Source: an uncultured Prevotella sp.
GTDB lineage: Bacteria > Bacteroidota > Bacteroidia > Bacteroidales > Bacteroidaceae
Reading direction: 5' to 3'
DNA length: 45,050 nucleotides
NCBI GenBank assembly: GCA_905235325.1
Contig: CAJOLE010000003.1
Coordinates: forward strand, 1 to 45,050
Part shown: one piece after another, positions 1-8,413 of the stretch
How positions within the stretch are numbered: the stretch's first letter is position 1
How the letters are laid out: each line of letters starts with the position of its first letter
Position numbers and translations under genes: made by a program
The notes under the pieces: generated by a model
The model's input: only the letters and a program-made list of their open reading frames with translations
What the model was told of the DNA's origin: nothing
Database searches by the model: none

Positions 1-259
1 GCTCGCGGAACTGCGCCGCCAGCCGCCTGGCCGCCTTGTCGGTGCGGGCGAAGCAGAGAACGCCGGTCACCGGGCGGTCGAGGCGGTGCGCCGGGACCAG
101 ATAGACCGCCCCCGGCTTGCGATATTTTTCCCGCAGATAGTCTTTGCCCCAGTCGACCGCCGTCCGGTCGCCGGTGGCGTCGCCCTGGGTGAGCATTCCC
201 GCGGGCTTGTTGACTATCAGCAGATGGTTGTCTTCGTAAAGGACGTCAGGAGTCAGCAT
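1..259 (-). CDS. RluA-family pseudouridine synthase, N-terminal part (runs off window)
   Basis: The protein starts at the ATG whose complement is at 257-259 and runs leftward out of the window, so only about 86 residues are visible. It opens with the strand pattern typical of stand-alone RluA-type enzymes (LYEDNHLLIVNKPAG) and carries the catalytic motif HRLDRPVTG, in which the aspartate is the nucleophile that isomerises uridine to pseudouridine in rRNA or tRNA. No S4 RNA-binding domain precedes the catalytic domain. The exact subfamily (RluA, RluC, RluD or TruC) cannot be decided from this part. Its start codon overlaps the opposing rsmG start, so there is no space for separate promoters if both starts are right. 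Confidence 0.75.
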   Translation of the reverse strand, partial: MLTPDVLYEDNHLLIVNKPAGMLTQGDATGDRTAVDWGKDYLREKYRKPGAVYLVPAHRLDRPVTGVLCFARTDKAARRLAAQFRE

Positions 260-775
260 GGGTGAAAACGGTCCGCGCCGCCGGCAGGGCGGCGCCCGCG
301 AACGCAAAGTAAGTTACGGCGCCAGCCGCGGCCACGTCGCCCGCGAGGGGCGCCCGCCCCGGCCGCGGGCGGACAAGCCGCCGCAGATAACCCCGAACCG
401 CCGCCACGGCTTCGGGCAGGGGCGGCGGCCCTACGACTACGCTTATTACGAAAAAGCCGAGGCGACGCCGAAATATCTGGCGGAACTCTTCGCCGGGCAC
501 GGCTTCGCGGTCAGCCGGCGGGAACTGAGCGCCTACTGGAAATACTACTGTCTGCTCCGCGAGCACAACGCCGCCCTCGACCTGACCCGCATCATGGGCA
601 TCGAGGCGACCGTCCTCAAGCACTTCATCGACAGCGCCATCGTCGCCGACATGGTTCCCCCGGGGCCGTCGCTGGTCGATATCGGCTCCGGCCCGGGATT
701 CCCCGGCGTGCCGATAGCTCTGCGCTGTCCCGCCACCAAGGTGATTCTCGCGGAAAGCCGGGGCAAGCGGGTGCG
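258..775 (+). CDS. rsmG: 16S rRNA (guanine-N7) methyltransferase RsmG, truncated at the contig join
   Basis: RsmG (GidB) uses S-adenosylmethionine to methylate N7 of G527 in 16S rRNA. The segment LDLTRI is followed by the family's SAM-binding glycine motif DIGSGPGFPG at roughly residue 142 and then by AESRGKRV, where the family normally continues into its next helix. Here the frame runs on into unrelated sequence and stops at 854, so the last third of the enzyme is missing. The first 60 or so residues are an Arg/Gly/Pro-rich extension not seen in typical RsmG. No in-frame ATG, GTG or TTG lies between base 258 and the conserved start of the domain, so 258 is the only ordinary start, although it overlaps the divergent gene. 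Confidence 0.75.
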
Positions 776-2602
776 CACGTCGCCGAAGACGGGAAGGCTG
801 CGCGGGGCGGCCGACATGAGGTTACGCCACTTGCCGCCGACGATGGTGTCGTAGCGCGCGGTCAGCTGCTGGATGTCGGCATAGGCACGGTGGCTGTCCT
901 CCTCGTCGGATAGCATCTTGCGCGTCATGGCGGCTGCGGCATGGACGGGATAGAGCACATGGGCGAAGTAGGCTTCCTGACGGCCATCCATGACGAGCGG
1001 TCGCCAGGTTTCGACGGTGGCCTCGATGCGTGCGAAGGCCTCCATGCGCTGATAAGCCTCCTTCTGCGAGAACTCCGTGGCCGCGGGCAGCGACTTGCCA
1101 CCGGGATAGCGCTTCTTGTCGAGCTCCACCTGCGTCCAGCCCATGAACTCGGGTCGGCGGATGGCATTGAGACGGATGAGCTCGCACATAGCGGGGAAGA
1201 TGGCCTTGCCCACGACTGCGCCAAACTGCGTGACAAGCCAGTTCTCGTAGTGTTCGTAAAGGGTGAAGGATGAAGGGTGGAGGGAGGAGGTTTCACCGGA
1301 AACAATAGAGTTGATGTCCCACGCCATGTCGAGGAAGAGTTCGAGCTGGTAGGCCGCCACCTTGGGGTCGTGGACATTGGCAATCCACAGGCGGCGGCAG
1401 CCCTGGTCGTAGGCCGTGCGCATCTCGGTATAGATGAGTCCGGGCTGGGTGGTGGCAAGCCAGAGATAGTCGTGGGGCCGCCCCCAGTAGCTCAGGTGGT
1501 AGTAGACGCCCCCGCCGCCCGTCCGCCGCTGCTGTCCGGCATCGGGCAGGCGGGTGAGGTAGCCATAGTTGTCGTCGCACCACATGAGCGTCACGTCATC
1601 GGGAACGCGGAGGCCGCTCTCCATGATCTCGAGCACCTCCTTGTAGGGTATGAACACCTGTGGAACGCGCTCGACGTTCCGGTCGTAATACTTCTTGATG
1701 AGCCGGCGCTGGTCGTCGACGACCTGCTGGAGTGCGGCAAGTTTCTCCTCCCGCGTCTTCACGCCCTCCATCGAGCCGTCGTGGATGCCGCGCATACCGA
1801 GGGTGAGCAGCACGTCGCTTCCACGGACCTGCTGCAGGCGGTCGGCCCAGTAGCGGCGCACCTCGTCGCCGTTGGTCATATAGTTGTAGGGGCCGCGCTT
1901 CCTGACGTTCCACTCGGCGACGTTGTTGCGCAGCAGGGGCTCGCAGTGGCTGGTGCCGATGACGATGCCGAAGGAGTCGGCCATCTCCTTGTTTCCCTTC
2001 ACGGTGTAGAAGCCCGGCGACACATCGTGCATGGCTGGCCAGAGGGTGTTGGCACGCAGACGGAGCATCAGCTCGAACAGCCGACGGTAGGTCTGCGGCC
2101 CCATGCCGTCGGTCGACCAGCGGCGGAGGCTCCAGTCCTCGTCGTTGATGAAGATGCCGCGATAGTCGACTGAGGGTGTGTGGTCCAGGTGGAACGTGTC
2201 GGGCACGGAGAAAGGCGCGTAATGGGTATGGGGGCGCACGTCGCCCCACCACACCCACGGCGAGACACCGGCCATCCGCGACAGTTCGAGAATGCCGTAG
2301 GCGGTGCCCCGGGCGTTGTGGCCCTCGACGACGAGCTGGCCGTCCTGCACGCTGAGGCAAAATCCGTCGTCGCTGCCACGGCCCTGGACGATGCGGATGG
2401 GGGCGGTCTTAGCGGCGACGGCTCTGTGTCCCGTCACGAGTTGCATGTCGTCAGAGAACATTCGCAGAGCCTGCCTGACGACGGGGGCGGGCTTGCCCGT
2501 CAGCTGATAGGCGACGGGGGTCTGGCCGTCGTACCACGTGACAGTTGCTGCGACAACGTCGCAGCACAGCAGACAGAGGGCGAGAAGCGTAATGTTCCGC
2601 AT
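776..2602 (-). CDS. GH115 alpha-glucuronidase, C-terminally truncated by the contig join
   Basis: GH115 enzymes remove terminal (4-O-methyl)glucuronic acid from glucuronoxylan or from arabinogalactan and pectin side chains. A signal peptide (MRNITLLALCLLCCDVVAA) is followed by the family's signature stretches: NDEDW, NTLWPAMHD, GTSHCEPL, LGMRGIHDG, LMWCDDNYGYLTRLP and YHLSYWGRPHDYLW. About 609 residues remain. The frame ends in MSAAPRSLPVFGDV, where intact relatives continue into a C-terminal domain, and then crosses into foreign DNA. The ATG (2600-2602) shares one base with the TGA of the PL4 gene upstream, so the two are probably translationally coupled. A short microrepeat-like insertion (SSLHPSSFT) lies near residue 440. 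Family assignment is confident; the substrate is inferred from the neighbouring rhamnogalacturonan lyases. Confidence 0.88.
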
Positions 2603-4464
2603 CAGTCGATCTTTCTGCCGTCGGCGGTGTAGCGGTGGCCGTCTTTCTCGATGACGAGGCGACCGGCGACGAGCCGTTTCTGGTGACTGGTGACGGGCGA
2701 AGGGTGAAGGGTGACGACTCCGTCGGTGACGGGTTCGCCGGCCTCGAGCTTGATGCAGTCGTAGAGGATGCCGTTCCGGCCGCCCGTGCCGCTGATCTGG
2801 AATGTCAGGAGGTTTGTGCCCTCCCTGAGGGCGGTGGCGAGGAAGTCGGTGGTGAAGAGGTAGTGTCGACCGCTGTTCACGGCACTGCGATAGACGGAGG
2901 CATCCCTGTAGCCGGGAGTCCAGGTGGCGCGGACGGTGCCGTTGAGCTTGACGGTGACGGCGGCCTTCTCGCTGGCGCAGCCCGCGATGGATGCCGTCAG
3001 GTAGACGCGCCCTGCGGGGCGCTTCGCGACGTCGAACTTGACGGTCCAGGTGCCGTCCTTCGTCTGGGCGTAGTACCAGTCGGTCTTTTCGCTGCTCTCG
3101 CCGATGGTGTAGGTGAGCGTCTGTGGCACGAGTTCCCAAAGGCCATACTGGCGTGTGGTGTCGCTCAGGCAGAACTCACTGCTTCGGCGGTCGTTCCTGC
3201 CAATCATCCAGAGCATCTCGGTGTACTTCTTCGGTGTCCACGTGACGGTGCCGAGTTCGTTCATGCCGGCAGCGACGGCGATGTCGTCGTGCTCGAGCAT
3301 ATCGGTCACCTCGCCCGTCGTGGCGTAGGCGAAGAGGTTGTAGGTATCGGGGCGCACGTTGCGTATCTCGAAGTCGCCGTTGGCATCGGTGAGCGTCCAG
3401 AATTGGTAGCCGTGCATCATCTCGAGAGGGTCCTTGCCCTTCTCCTGAGCCAGGACGATGCGCACGCTGTCGGCGCGCTGGCCTGTGGTGACGTTGAGAT
3501 GGCCGCGCACGGTGCCGCGCTCACGGGGGTAGAGGTCGTTCTCGAACCACTGGTAGGGCCACTGTGCCGCCTCCTTGGCGGCCTGGTTGCGGGCACTCTT
3601 CACGGGGTCCTTGCTGTATGTGGTACAGATGAGGAACGGTCCGTAGAGTTTCTTCTCGCCTTCGCTGAGGACCATCGCCTCGCCGCCGAAGTGCTCGCCC
3701 TGCAGCATCTGGATGGTGATGGGCGACTTGCTGGTGGCATGGACGGTAAGCTCCTGCCGCTCGCAGCCGCCGTTGATCCACTCGTAGCTGACGGGGATGT
3801 TGTAGAGTCCGTAGTAGTTGTTGCTCATGCCGCAGAGGCCGTGCAGCGTGTCGCGCTCGACGTAGTTGGCCCAGTTGTACTTGGTATAGATACTGCCGTC
3901 GGCCATGCGGTAGGTGGCATCCTGGACGGTGTTCTCGTCCCTCTCGGCAACGGTCATCTCCGCGTTCGACGGGATGCGTCCGTTCATGCGCCAGTCTACG
4001 TAGCCGTAGAGCATGGTGTCGCTAAGGCGGCAGCAGACGCGGGCCTCCTTGACGGGCTCGGCAGCGGAAGTGGCGGTGCCGGTGGCTATTACGTAAGAAT
4101 AGACACCGGGCACGCCCTTGCGCATAATATAGCCCTGCTCGAAGATTGTGTTGCCCGACGTGGCGCTATAGAGCACCTCGCAGTGGTCGGCGGTCTGCTT
4201 GACCACCTTGACCTTCGTGGGGTTGAGTCCACTGTTGCCGTTGGCGGTGGTATAGTCGAAGTAGATGCCGTTGCTTGCCAGGAACTCAGTGCCCTTGCGC
4301 TGCAGGGAGCTGACGCGCCCGGCACTGTTGATGTTGACGGTCCACGTGCCGTCGGTCATCTTGGTGGTCATGCCGCTGACGGTCATCGTGACGTCGCCGT
4401 CGGCAGAGAGGGCTGCGCCAGCGCCGCAGCACATCGAACAGAGGACGAGGAGGGTTTTCTTCAT
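2602..4464 (-). CDS. PL4 rhamnogalacturonan endolyase, secreted
   Basis: PL4 enzymes cleave the alternating rhamnose-galacturonate backbone of rhamnogalacturonan I by beta-elimination. The 620-residue protein has a signal peptide (MKKTLLVLCSMCCGAGAALS), an N-terminal catalytic beta-sandwich, a middle FnIII-like domain (about 315-400, starting near RGTVRGHLNV) and a C-terminal jelly-roll domain (about 425-590), the three-domain layout of this family. Lys195 in YTKYNW and His258 in GEHFGG are spaced like the catalytic Lys/His pair reported for the fungal enzyme; that match is from memory, not alignment. The last 25 residues (RLVAGRLVIEKDGHRY...) resemble the short sorting tails of neighbouring secreted proteins and follow a microrepeat-like HPSPVTSH stretch. 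The gene lies 4 bases after the preceding gene and overlaps the GH115 start by one base. Confidence 0.85.
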   Translation of the reverse strand: MKKTLLVLCSMCCGAGAALSADGDVTMTVSGMTTKMTDGTWTVNINSAGRVSSLQRKGTEFLASNGIYFDYTTANGNSGLNPTKVKVVKQTADHCEVLYSATSGNTIFEQGYIMRKGVPGVYSYVIATGTATSAAEPVKEARVCCRLSDTMLYGYVDWRMNGRIPSNAEMTVAERDENTVQDATYRMADGSIYTKYNWANYVERDTLHGLCGMSNNYYGLYNIPVSYEWINGGCERQELTVHATSKSPITIQMLQGEHFGGEAMVLSEGEKKLYGPFLICTTYSKDPVKSARNQAAKEAAQWPYQWFENDLYPRERGTVRGHLNVTTGQRADSVRIVLAQEKGKDPLEMMHGYQFWTLTDANGDFEIRNVRPDTYNLFAYATTGEVTDMLEHDDIAVAAGMNELGTVTWTPKKYTEMLWMIGRNDRRSSEFCLSDTTRQYGLWELVPQTLTYTIGESSEKTDWYYAQTKDGTWTVKFDVAKRPAGRVYLTASIAGCASEKAAVTVKLNGTVRATWTPGYRDASVYRSAVNSGRHYLFTTDFLATALREGTNLLTFQISGTGGRNGILYDCIKLEAGEPVTDGVVTLHPSPVTSHQKRLVAGRLVIEKDGHRYTADGRKID

Positions 4465-4468
4465 ACAC

Positions 4469-6190
4469 TTACTTCACTTGGAGCCCAGCGACATTAACAG
4501 TACCGGCAGCGGTCTCGATGAGGAGTCGGCCGTCGCGAAGCACCTTGCGGACAGCATTCTCACGGGCTGACTTGACGTCGACGACGGCATCGGGATCCTC
4601 AGGAGCATCCTCGGAGGCGTAGATCATGATGACGTCAAGACCCGTCGTGTCGCTGCCGCCAGCCTTCAGGGTGATGTCGGTAGGCTCGGTGATGTCCAGC
4701 AGGTCAGACTCGGCCTCGGTCCAGTTGGTAGCGGTGGCCGAGAGGTAAATCTCGTTCTCTTCGCCCTCGCCCTTGGTCAGCGTGCATACGTAGCCGGGAG
4801 TCTTGCCGGCATCGAAGAGGATGGCGCGGATCTTATAAGAGCCAGGCTGCAGCGTGACGAGCTTCAGATCCTCGAGCACGTAGCCTGCCTTGCCCATGGA
4901 CGAGCGGACAACAGCATTGGGGCTTGTGCAAAGCACGGCGTCAGGCAGGTCCTCGCCCTCGGAGAGGAACACCACACCCTCGTAGTCGGTCTTGGCATAG
5001 TTGATGGTGAACGTGGCATCGCCCTCGCCGTTGACCAGGTCGAAGCTCTCGACAAACTCGCTGCCCTTGGCACCGTGTGTATAGGCGACGCCCTGCGCAT
5101 CGGCTATCCAGTACGGATAGTTGGCCTTGACCGTAGAGCCCGTGATGCCCTCGGTGCTGGCAATGAGTTCCTTGACCACGGTGGCGTTGCCGTCGGCATC
5201 GGTATAGGCAGCTACGACGGTATAGTTACGGGGCAGTTTCTCCTGCCCCTCGGTAATCTCGATGCTCTTCAGATGGCAGTTGCTGAATCTGAAGGTAATA
5301 TCACCGGCATACTGCACTTCGAACTTGTAATTTGCGAAGTTGCTGTTGCCAGCCAACTGGATGGAGTCCTGTGCGCCCGTAGAAGAGACGAGCCCCTCGG
5401 GAGCGACAGCGCCACCGCTCATAGCCTGGATGACCGTGAACTTAGAAGAACTGGCAGAGGTGGCACGGGTAGCATTGAAGGTGATAATGTCGCCTTCCTG
5501 GCAGTCGGGTATGGTCACATACTGGTTATTGCCATTGAAGCAAATCCTGTCCTTGTAAGAACCGCCGAGATCGCCTACATAGAAGACCTTGTTGCCAAAC
5601 TTGAACAGCAAGTCTTCGGTCATGGGCAGGGGCGTTCCGTCGGGGAGCAGGATTTCCTCATAGTCTCGGGCAGGTACATACCAGCGGTTTTTACCGACCT
5701 CGACATACTTTGTCAGGTCGTCGGTATTACCCGTACCCTCGGCCACGATCATCTCCGAAGAAGCCTTGTCGATAGTGAACGTCCACGCCGTCTTGCGATC
5801 AGCGCCTCGGGTGCGGAAGTTCAGTGCATAGCCGCCCTCGGCAGCCTTCTCCTCGCCGGCGACCTTCACAGAGATGATGTTCAGCGTGTAGTCAGTAGCG
5901 GGCTCCAGTTCGAACTCAACGAGGTCGAAGGTGACACCCTCGGCAAACGTACCCTCGATGCCGTCGAAGGCGAGGTCGTCATTGCCGAAGTTACCCTCGA
6001 GCACGAAGGTGGCCGAGGTAGGGTCGTCGATGCCAGTGACATTGGGGAACGTCACGGTAATCTTACCTGTGGTGGGGCTGATCTTCTTACCGTCAGCAAG
6101 GCTGAACTTGATGTTGCCCAACTCTACCTGAGCCATTGCGCTGAGGCAGAAAAAGAATGCCATAAAGGCGAGTGTAGGAATTTTTCTCAT
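4469..6190 (-). CDS. Secreted protein of unknown function in the polysaccharide operon, sorting-type tail
   Basis: The 573-residue protein begins at the ATG complementary to 6188-6190. The open frame continues upstream, but only through low-complexity leader repeats, and the signal peptide (MRKIPTLAFMAFFFCLSAMA) starts here. After the signal an Ig-like beta module (about 25-130, GKKISPTTGKITVTFPNVTG) is followed by several beta-rich segments without a family I recognise. It ends in VRKVLRDGRLLIETAAGTVN and then VAGLQVK, similar to the endings of the PL4, PL11 and 933-residue proteins, which suggests a common secretion route. Its place between SusD and the PL4 lyase fits a surface glycan-binding role, but that is only inference. 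Confidence 0.8.
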   Translation of the reverse strand: MRKIPTLAFMAFFFCLSAMAQVELGNIKFSLADGKKISPTTGKITVTFPNVTGIDDPTSATFVLEGNFGNDDLAFDGIEGTFAEGVTFDLVEFELEPATDYTLNIISVKVAGEEKAAEGGYALNFRTRGADRKTAWTFTIDKASSEMIVAEGTGNTDDLTKYVEVGKNRWYVPARDYEEILLPDGTPLPMTEDLLFKFGNKVFYVGDLGGSYKDRICFNGNNQYVTIPDCQEGDIITFNATRATSASSSKFTVIQAMSGGAVAPEGLVSSTGAQDSIQLAGNSNFANYKFEVQYAGDITFRFSNCHLKSIEITEGQEKLPRNYTVVAAYTDADGNATVVKELIASTEGITGSTVKANYPYWIADAQGVAYTHGAKGSEFVESFDLVNGEGDATFTINYAKTDYEGVVFLSEGEDLPDAVLCTSPNAVVRSSMGKAGYVLEDLKLVTLQPGSYKIRAILFDAGKTPGYVCTLTKGEGEENEIYLSATATNWTEAESDLLDITEPTDITLKAGGSDTTGLDVIMIYASEDAPEDPDAVVDVKSARENAVRKVLRDGRLLIETAAGTVNVAGLQVK

Positions 6191-6272
6191 TGTCGTTTGG
6201 TCGTTTTGGGGGTTTGTTGTTTGGTCGTTTGGGGGGGTTGTCGTTTGGTCGTTTGGGGGGGTGTCGTTTTGT
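6191..6272 (-). repeat. Leader tandem repeats (AAACGACCAAACGACAA type)
   Basis: In mRNA sense the gap between the SusD stop and the next start is filled by about three imperfect copies of a roughly 22-base unit built from CCCCC plus AAACGACCAAACGACAA, the last ending directly at the ATG. The same unit type recurs before the other SusD gene at 17635-17695. Confidence 0.85.
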
Positions 6273-8369
6273 CTATTTATACGGCAGGTAACAGTTCTGC
6301 GTGGTAATGCCCGGCGCATTGTTCTGCAACATCCGACTGAGCCACACATCGCCGAAGCCGGCACCGTATGTCGCCGCCCTGTTCTTGTGGAGCGCCAGCC
6401 GTCGCAGGTCGGAGAAGCGTGTGCCCTCGAAGGCGAACTCCATGGCATACTCGTCGCAGAGCAGGTCTTCCATAGCGTTAATGTAGTCGTCCTTGGTGTA
6501 GGAGGTCAGGCCAAGGCCGAACGTCCTGCTGACCTCGGCAATCTTGGCAGCGAGCACCGTGCTGTATCGATAGGAAGAGTAGAGGTCTTCGACGGCCCCG
6601 GCGCCGTGGAAGTGAATGCCGACAAACGACTTCGACGCACCGTTCCTGAAGATGTCGGCGTTGGCTTGAGCGAGGAACGGCAGGCGGGTGGTCAGCAGTT
6701 CGTAGGACTCGGGCGTGAGGTAGTACTTGTCGTCGATATGCGACTGCGTCATGTCGAGCACGCGGTTTCCGTTCTCGTCGATGGAGTCGTTGCCCTGCTG
6801 GTCGGTGAGGTAGACCTCGAGATAGCGGTAGTTGGGCAGTTCGGAGTGCAGACCGTTCTTCAGCACGGCAAAGGCTGCATCGGGATAGCCCATGCGGTTG
6901 ATGGCCTCCGCCAGATGGAGCCAGACCGTGGCGTTGCGGTAGAGATAGACGTAGGCCGTGGAGGGCTTGTAGGTGTAGACGGAGGCCGAGTCGGCACCCT
7001 CGCCCTGACAAATCATGGACGCGCGGGCATCGCCGAGGGGTTCGTTCTTGACAATCCAGTTGAAGGGCGACACCTTGACCTGCTCTGTGTAATAGTAATA
7101 CTGTGCGCGACGTGCAGAGTCGCAATAAGCCTGTGAGGGCACGACCTGAATATCCTCGGTCTTGGGACAATTAAAGATGGTGGTCATCGGGTCGTCGACT
7201 ATCAGGGAAGCGTTATGCTCCGTGGCATAGTAGTTATAGCCGAAGGCGGCGGGAATCTCGGTGGTCTTACCCATGGTGTAGTTGACAGCCATGGGGATAT
7301 AGGTGATGACATCGCCTGGTGAGGAGGTATGGATGAAAGAGTTTTCCCACATAGGAGACGAATTGTAGAGGGAATAGTTCTTGGCACTGTTATAGTCGGC
7401 GGGCCACTCTGTGAAGTCCTTGAAGATGGGGCTATACTGGCTGAAGTAAGTCTCCATAGGGTCAGTGAAATTCACCGATATGTTATGATCCAAGGAGCCC
7501 TCATAGCGCAGATACTGATAGTAGCACAAGGCAGCCTGCTCGTACTGGCCAAGTTCGAGGTAGATGTCGCCCAGGACGACGTTGAGCGGCACGAAGCACT
7601 TGCTGGGCCGGATGAACTTCTCGACATTCTGTCCCCTGTCATTCGTCCAGTTGAGCATACCGACGGAGCGTGATGTCTGGTTGAAGGTGGGGACCGAGAG
7701 CTGCTCCTCGCTGTAGCGTGCCTTGAGCGTCTCCAGCATCTGTGCCTCGCCCCTCAGAATCGTCTCATAGCCCGTCATCGAGGTATTGGCATTGATCTGG
7801 CTGATGGTTGTTACAGGCTCCGTGACGTAGGGCACGGCACCATACTGTCGGGCCAGCTGCAGATAGGTCCAGGCACGGAAGGATGCGACGGCGGCGTACT
7901 CGTTGCACACCACATTCTTCGCCCCCGTCGCCAGTGTGGTGTCACGATGGGCGAGGTAGTAGTTGCAGTTGTTGATGACCTTATAATAAAGGTACACGCT
8001 GTCGTACTTGTTGGTAGCATCCGCGGTGAACGATGCCAGGCTGCGCAGGTGGGTGGTAGCCCGGTCAGTAGGTCTGACGAGGTCTCCGCGCATCTCGTTC
8101 TGGAAGAAATACTGGTCAGCCAGTTGCTGCATGGCCTGCATAATGCCGTAGGCATAGAAGACGGAGTCGGTCTTCTGGTCGAGAGCCGGTTCGAACACCT
8201 GCCGATTGCTGTCGGACTCAAGCATATCCTCGCAGCTGGTGACTGCGGCGGCACCGCAGAGGACGCAGAGGGCACAGATGAGATTTACGATATGTGCAGG
8301 GCGTGAATAACGGTCGCAATGACATTGCGACATACGGGACGAATTACGATATTTCACTTTGGTAAGCAT
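6273..8369 (-). CDS. SusD/RagB-family outer-membrane lipoprotein (second SusCD pair)
   Basis: SusD-like proteins sit on the extracellular face of the SusC transporter and bind the incoming oligosaccharide. The 698-residue protein ends its signal peptide at a lipobox cysteine (AAAVTSC), has the helical TPR-like segments of the family (for example CNEYAAVASFRAWTYLQLARQYG at about 155) and the conserved C-terminal block EFAFEGTRFSDLRRL followed by a tail ending NCYLPYK. It follows the SusC gene by 44 bases of repeat leader. The signal peptide is unusually long because a 66-base palindrome-containing element (8285-8350) is inserted in frame. Without it the N-terminus would match the start of the 743-residue FAS1 lipoprotein (MxTKVKY then LICAxCVxCG). 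An internal Met at residue 13 is an alternative start. Confidence 0.93.
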   Translation of the reverse strand: MLTKVKYRNSSRMSQCHCDRYSRPAHIVNLICALCVLCGAAAVTSCEDMLESDSNRQVFEPALDQKTDSVFYAYGIMQAMQQLADQYFFQNEMRGDLVRPTDRATTHLRSLASFTADATNKYDSVYLYYKVINNCNYYLAHRDTTLATGAKNVVCNEYAAVASFRAWTYLQLARQYGAVPYVTEPVTTISQINANTSMTGYETILRGEAQMLETLKARYSEEQLSVPTFNQTSRSVGMLNWTNDRGQNVEKFIRPSKCFVPLNVVLGDIYLELGQYEQAALCYYQYLRYEGSLDHNISVNFTDPMETYFSQYSPIFKDFTEWPADYNSAKNYSLYNSSPMWENSFIHTSSPGDVITYIPMAVNYTMGKTTEIPAAFGYNYYATEHNASLIVDDPMTTIFNCPKTEDIQVVPSQAYCDSARRAQYYYYTEQVKVSPFNWIVKNEPLGDARASMICQGEGADSASVYTYKPSTAYVYLYRNATVWLHLAEAINRMGYPDAAFAVLKNGLHSELPNYRYLEVYLTDQQGNDSIDENGNRVLDMTQSHIDDKYYLTPESYELLTTRLPFLAQANADIFRNGASKSFVGIHFHGAGAVEDLYSSYRYSTVLAAKIAEVSRTFGLGLTSYTKDDYINAMEDLLCDEYAMEFAFEGTRFSDLRRLALHKNRAATYGAGFGDVWLSRMLQNNAPGITTQNCYLPYK
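8285..8350. repeat. REP-like palindromic element inserted in the SusD signal peptide
   Basis: The insert is 66 bases (22 codons). It is centred on the near-perfect palindrome GTCGCAATGACATTGCGAC (8313-8331; two 9-base arms around one base) and begins and ends with TTACGAT. Its boundaries are given by comparison with the homologous start of the FAS1 gene at 15888, which reads straight across (GAGATATTTCACTTTGGTAA). The flanking sequence GCAGGGCGTGAATAAC on one side and ATACGGGACGAA on the other recur at 24296-24354. Confidence 0.85.
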
Positions 8370-8413
8370 ATTCGAGGAGTTTTTAAGTTTTTTAAGTTTT
8401 TAAGTTTTGGCGT
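8370..8413 (-). repeat. Leader tandem repeats (CTTAAAAA type)
   Basis: Between the SusC stop and the SusD start the mRNA-sense strand reads three near-identical copies of ACTTAAAAA or ACTTAAAAAA with a 10-11 base period, ending about 13 bases before the ATG. No Shine-Dalgarno sequence is apparent. Confidence 0.85.

Larger units (their letters stand above)
1..775. other. Foreign-looking GC-rich segment, probable assembly chimera
   Basis: This stretch is visibly richer in G and C than anything to its right and carries two gene fragments (pseudouridine synthase and rsmG) with no relation to the polysaccharide locus next to it. The rsmG frame follows its family until about base 770 and then diverges. 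From about 776 onward the minus strand reads a GH115 glycosidase, which is also cut short. Both genes breaking at one point is what a chimeric contig join looks like. Real recombination is possible but would have to destroy both genes at once. The source organism of this part cannot be named from the sequence. Confidence 0.75.

Noticed and set aside
776..2602. GH115 as a natural pseudogene
   Set aside because: The break coincides with the foreign DNA join, so truncation is better explained by assembly than by decay.
2635..4497. 620-codon open frame on the plus strand opposite the PL4 gene
   Set aside because: It mirrors the real gene in GC-rich DNA with few stops, has no family motifs and a Val/Gly/Asp-rich composition typical of antisense shadows.
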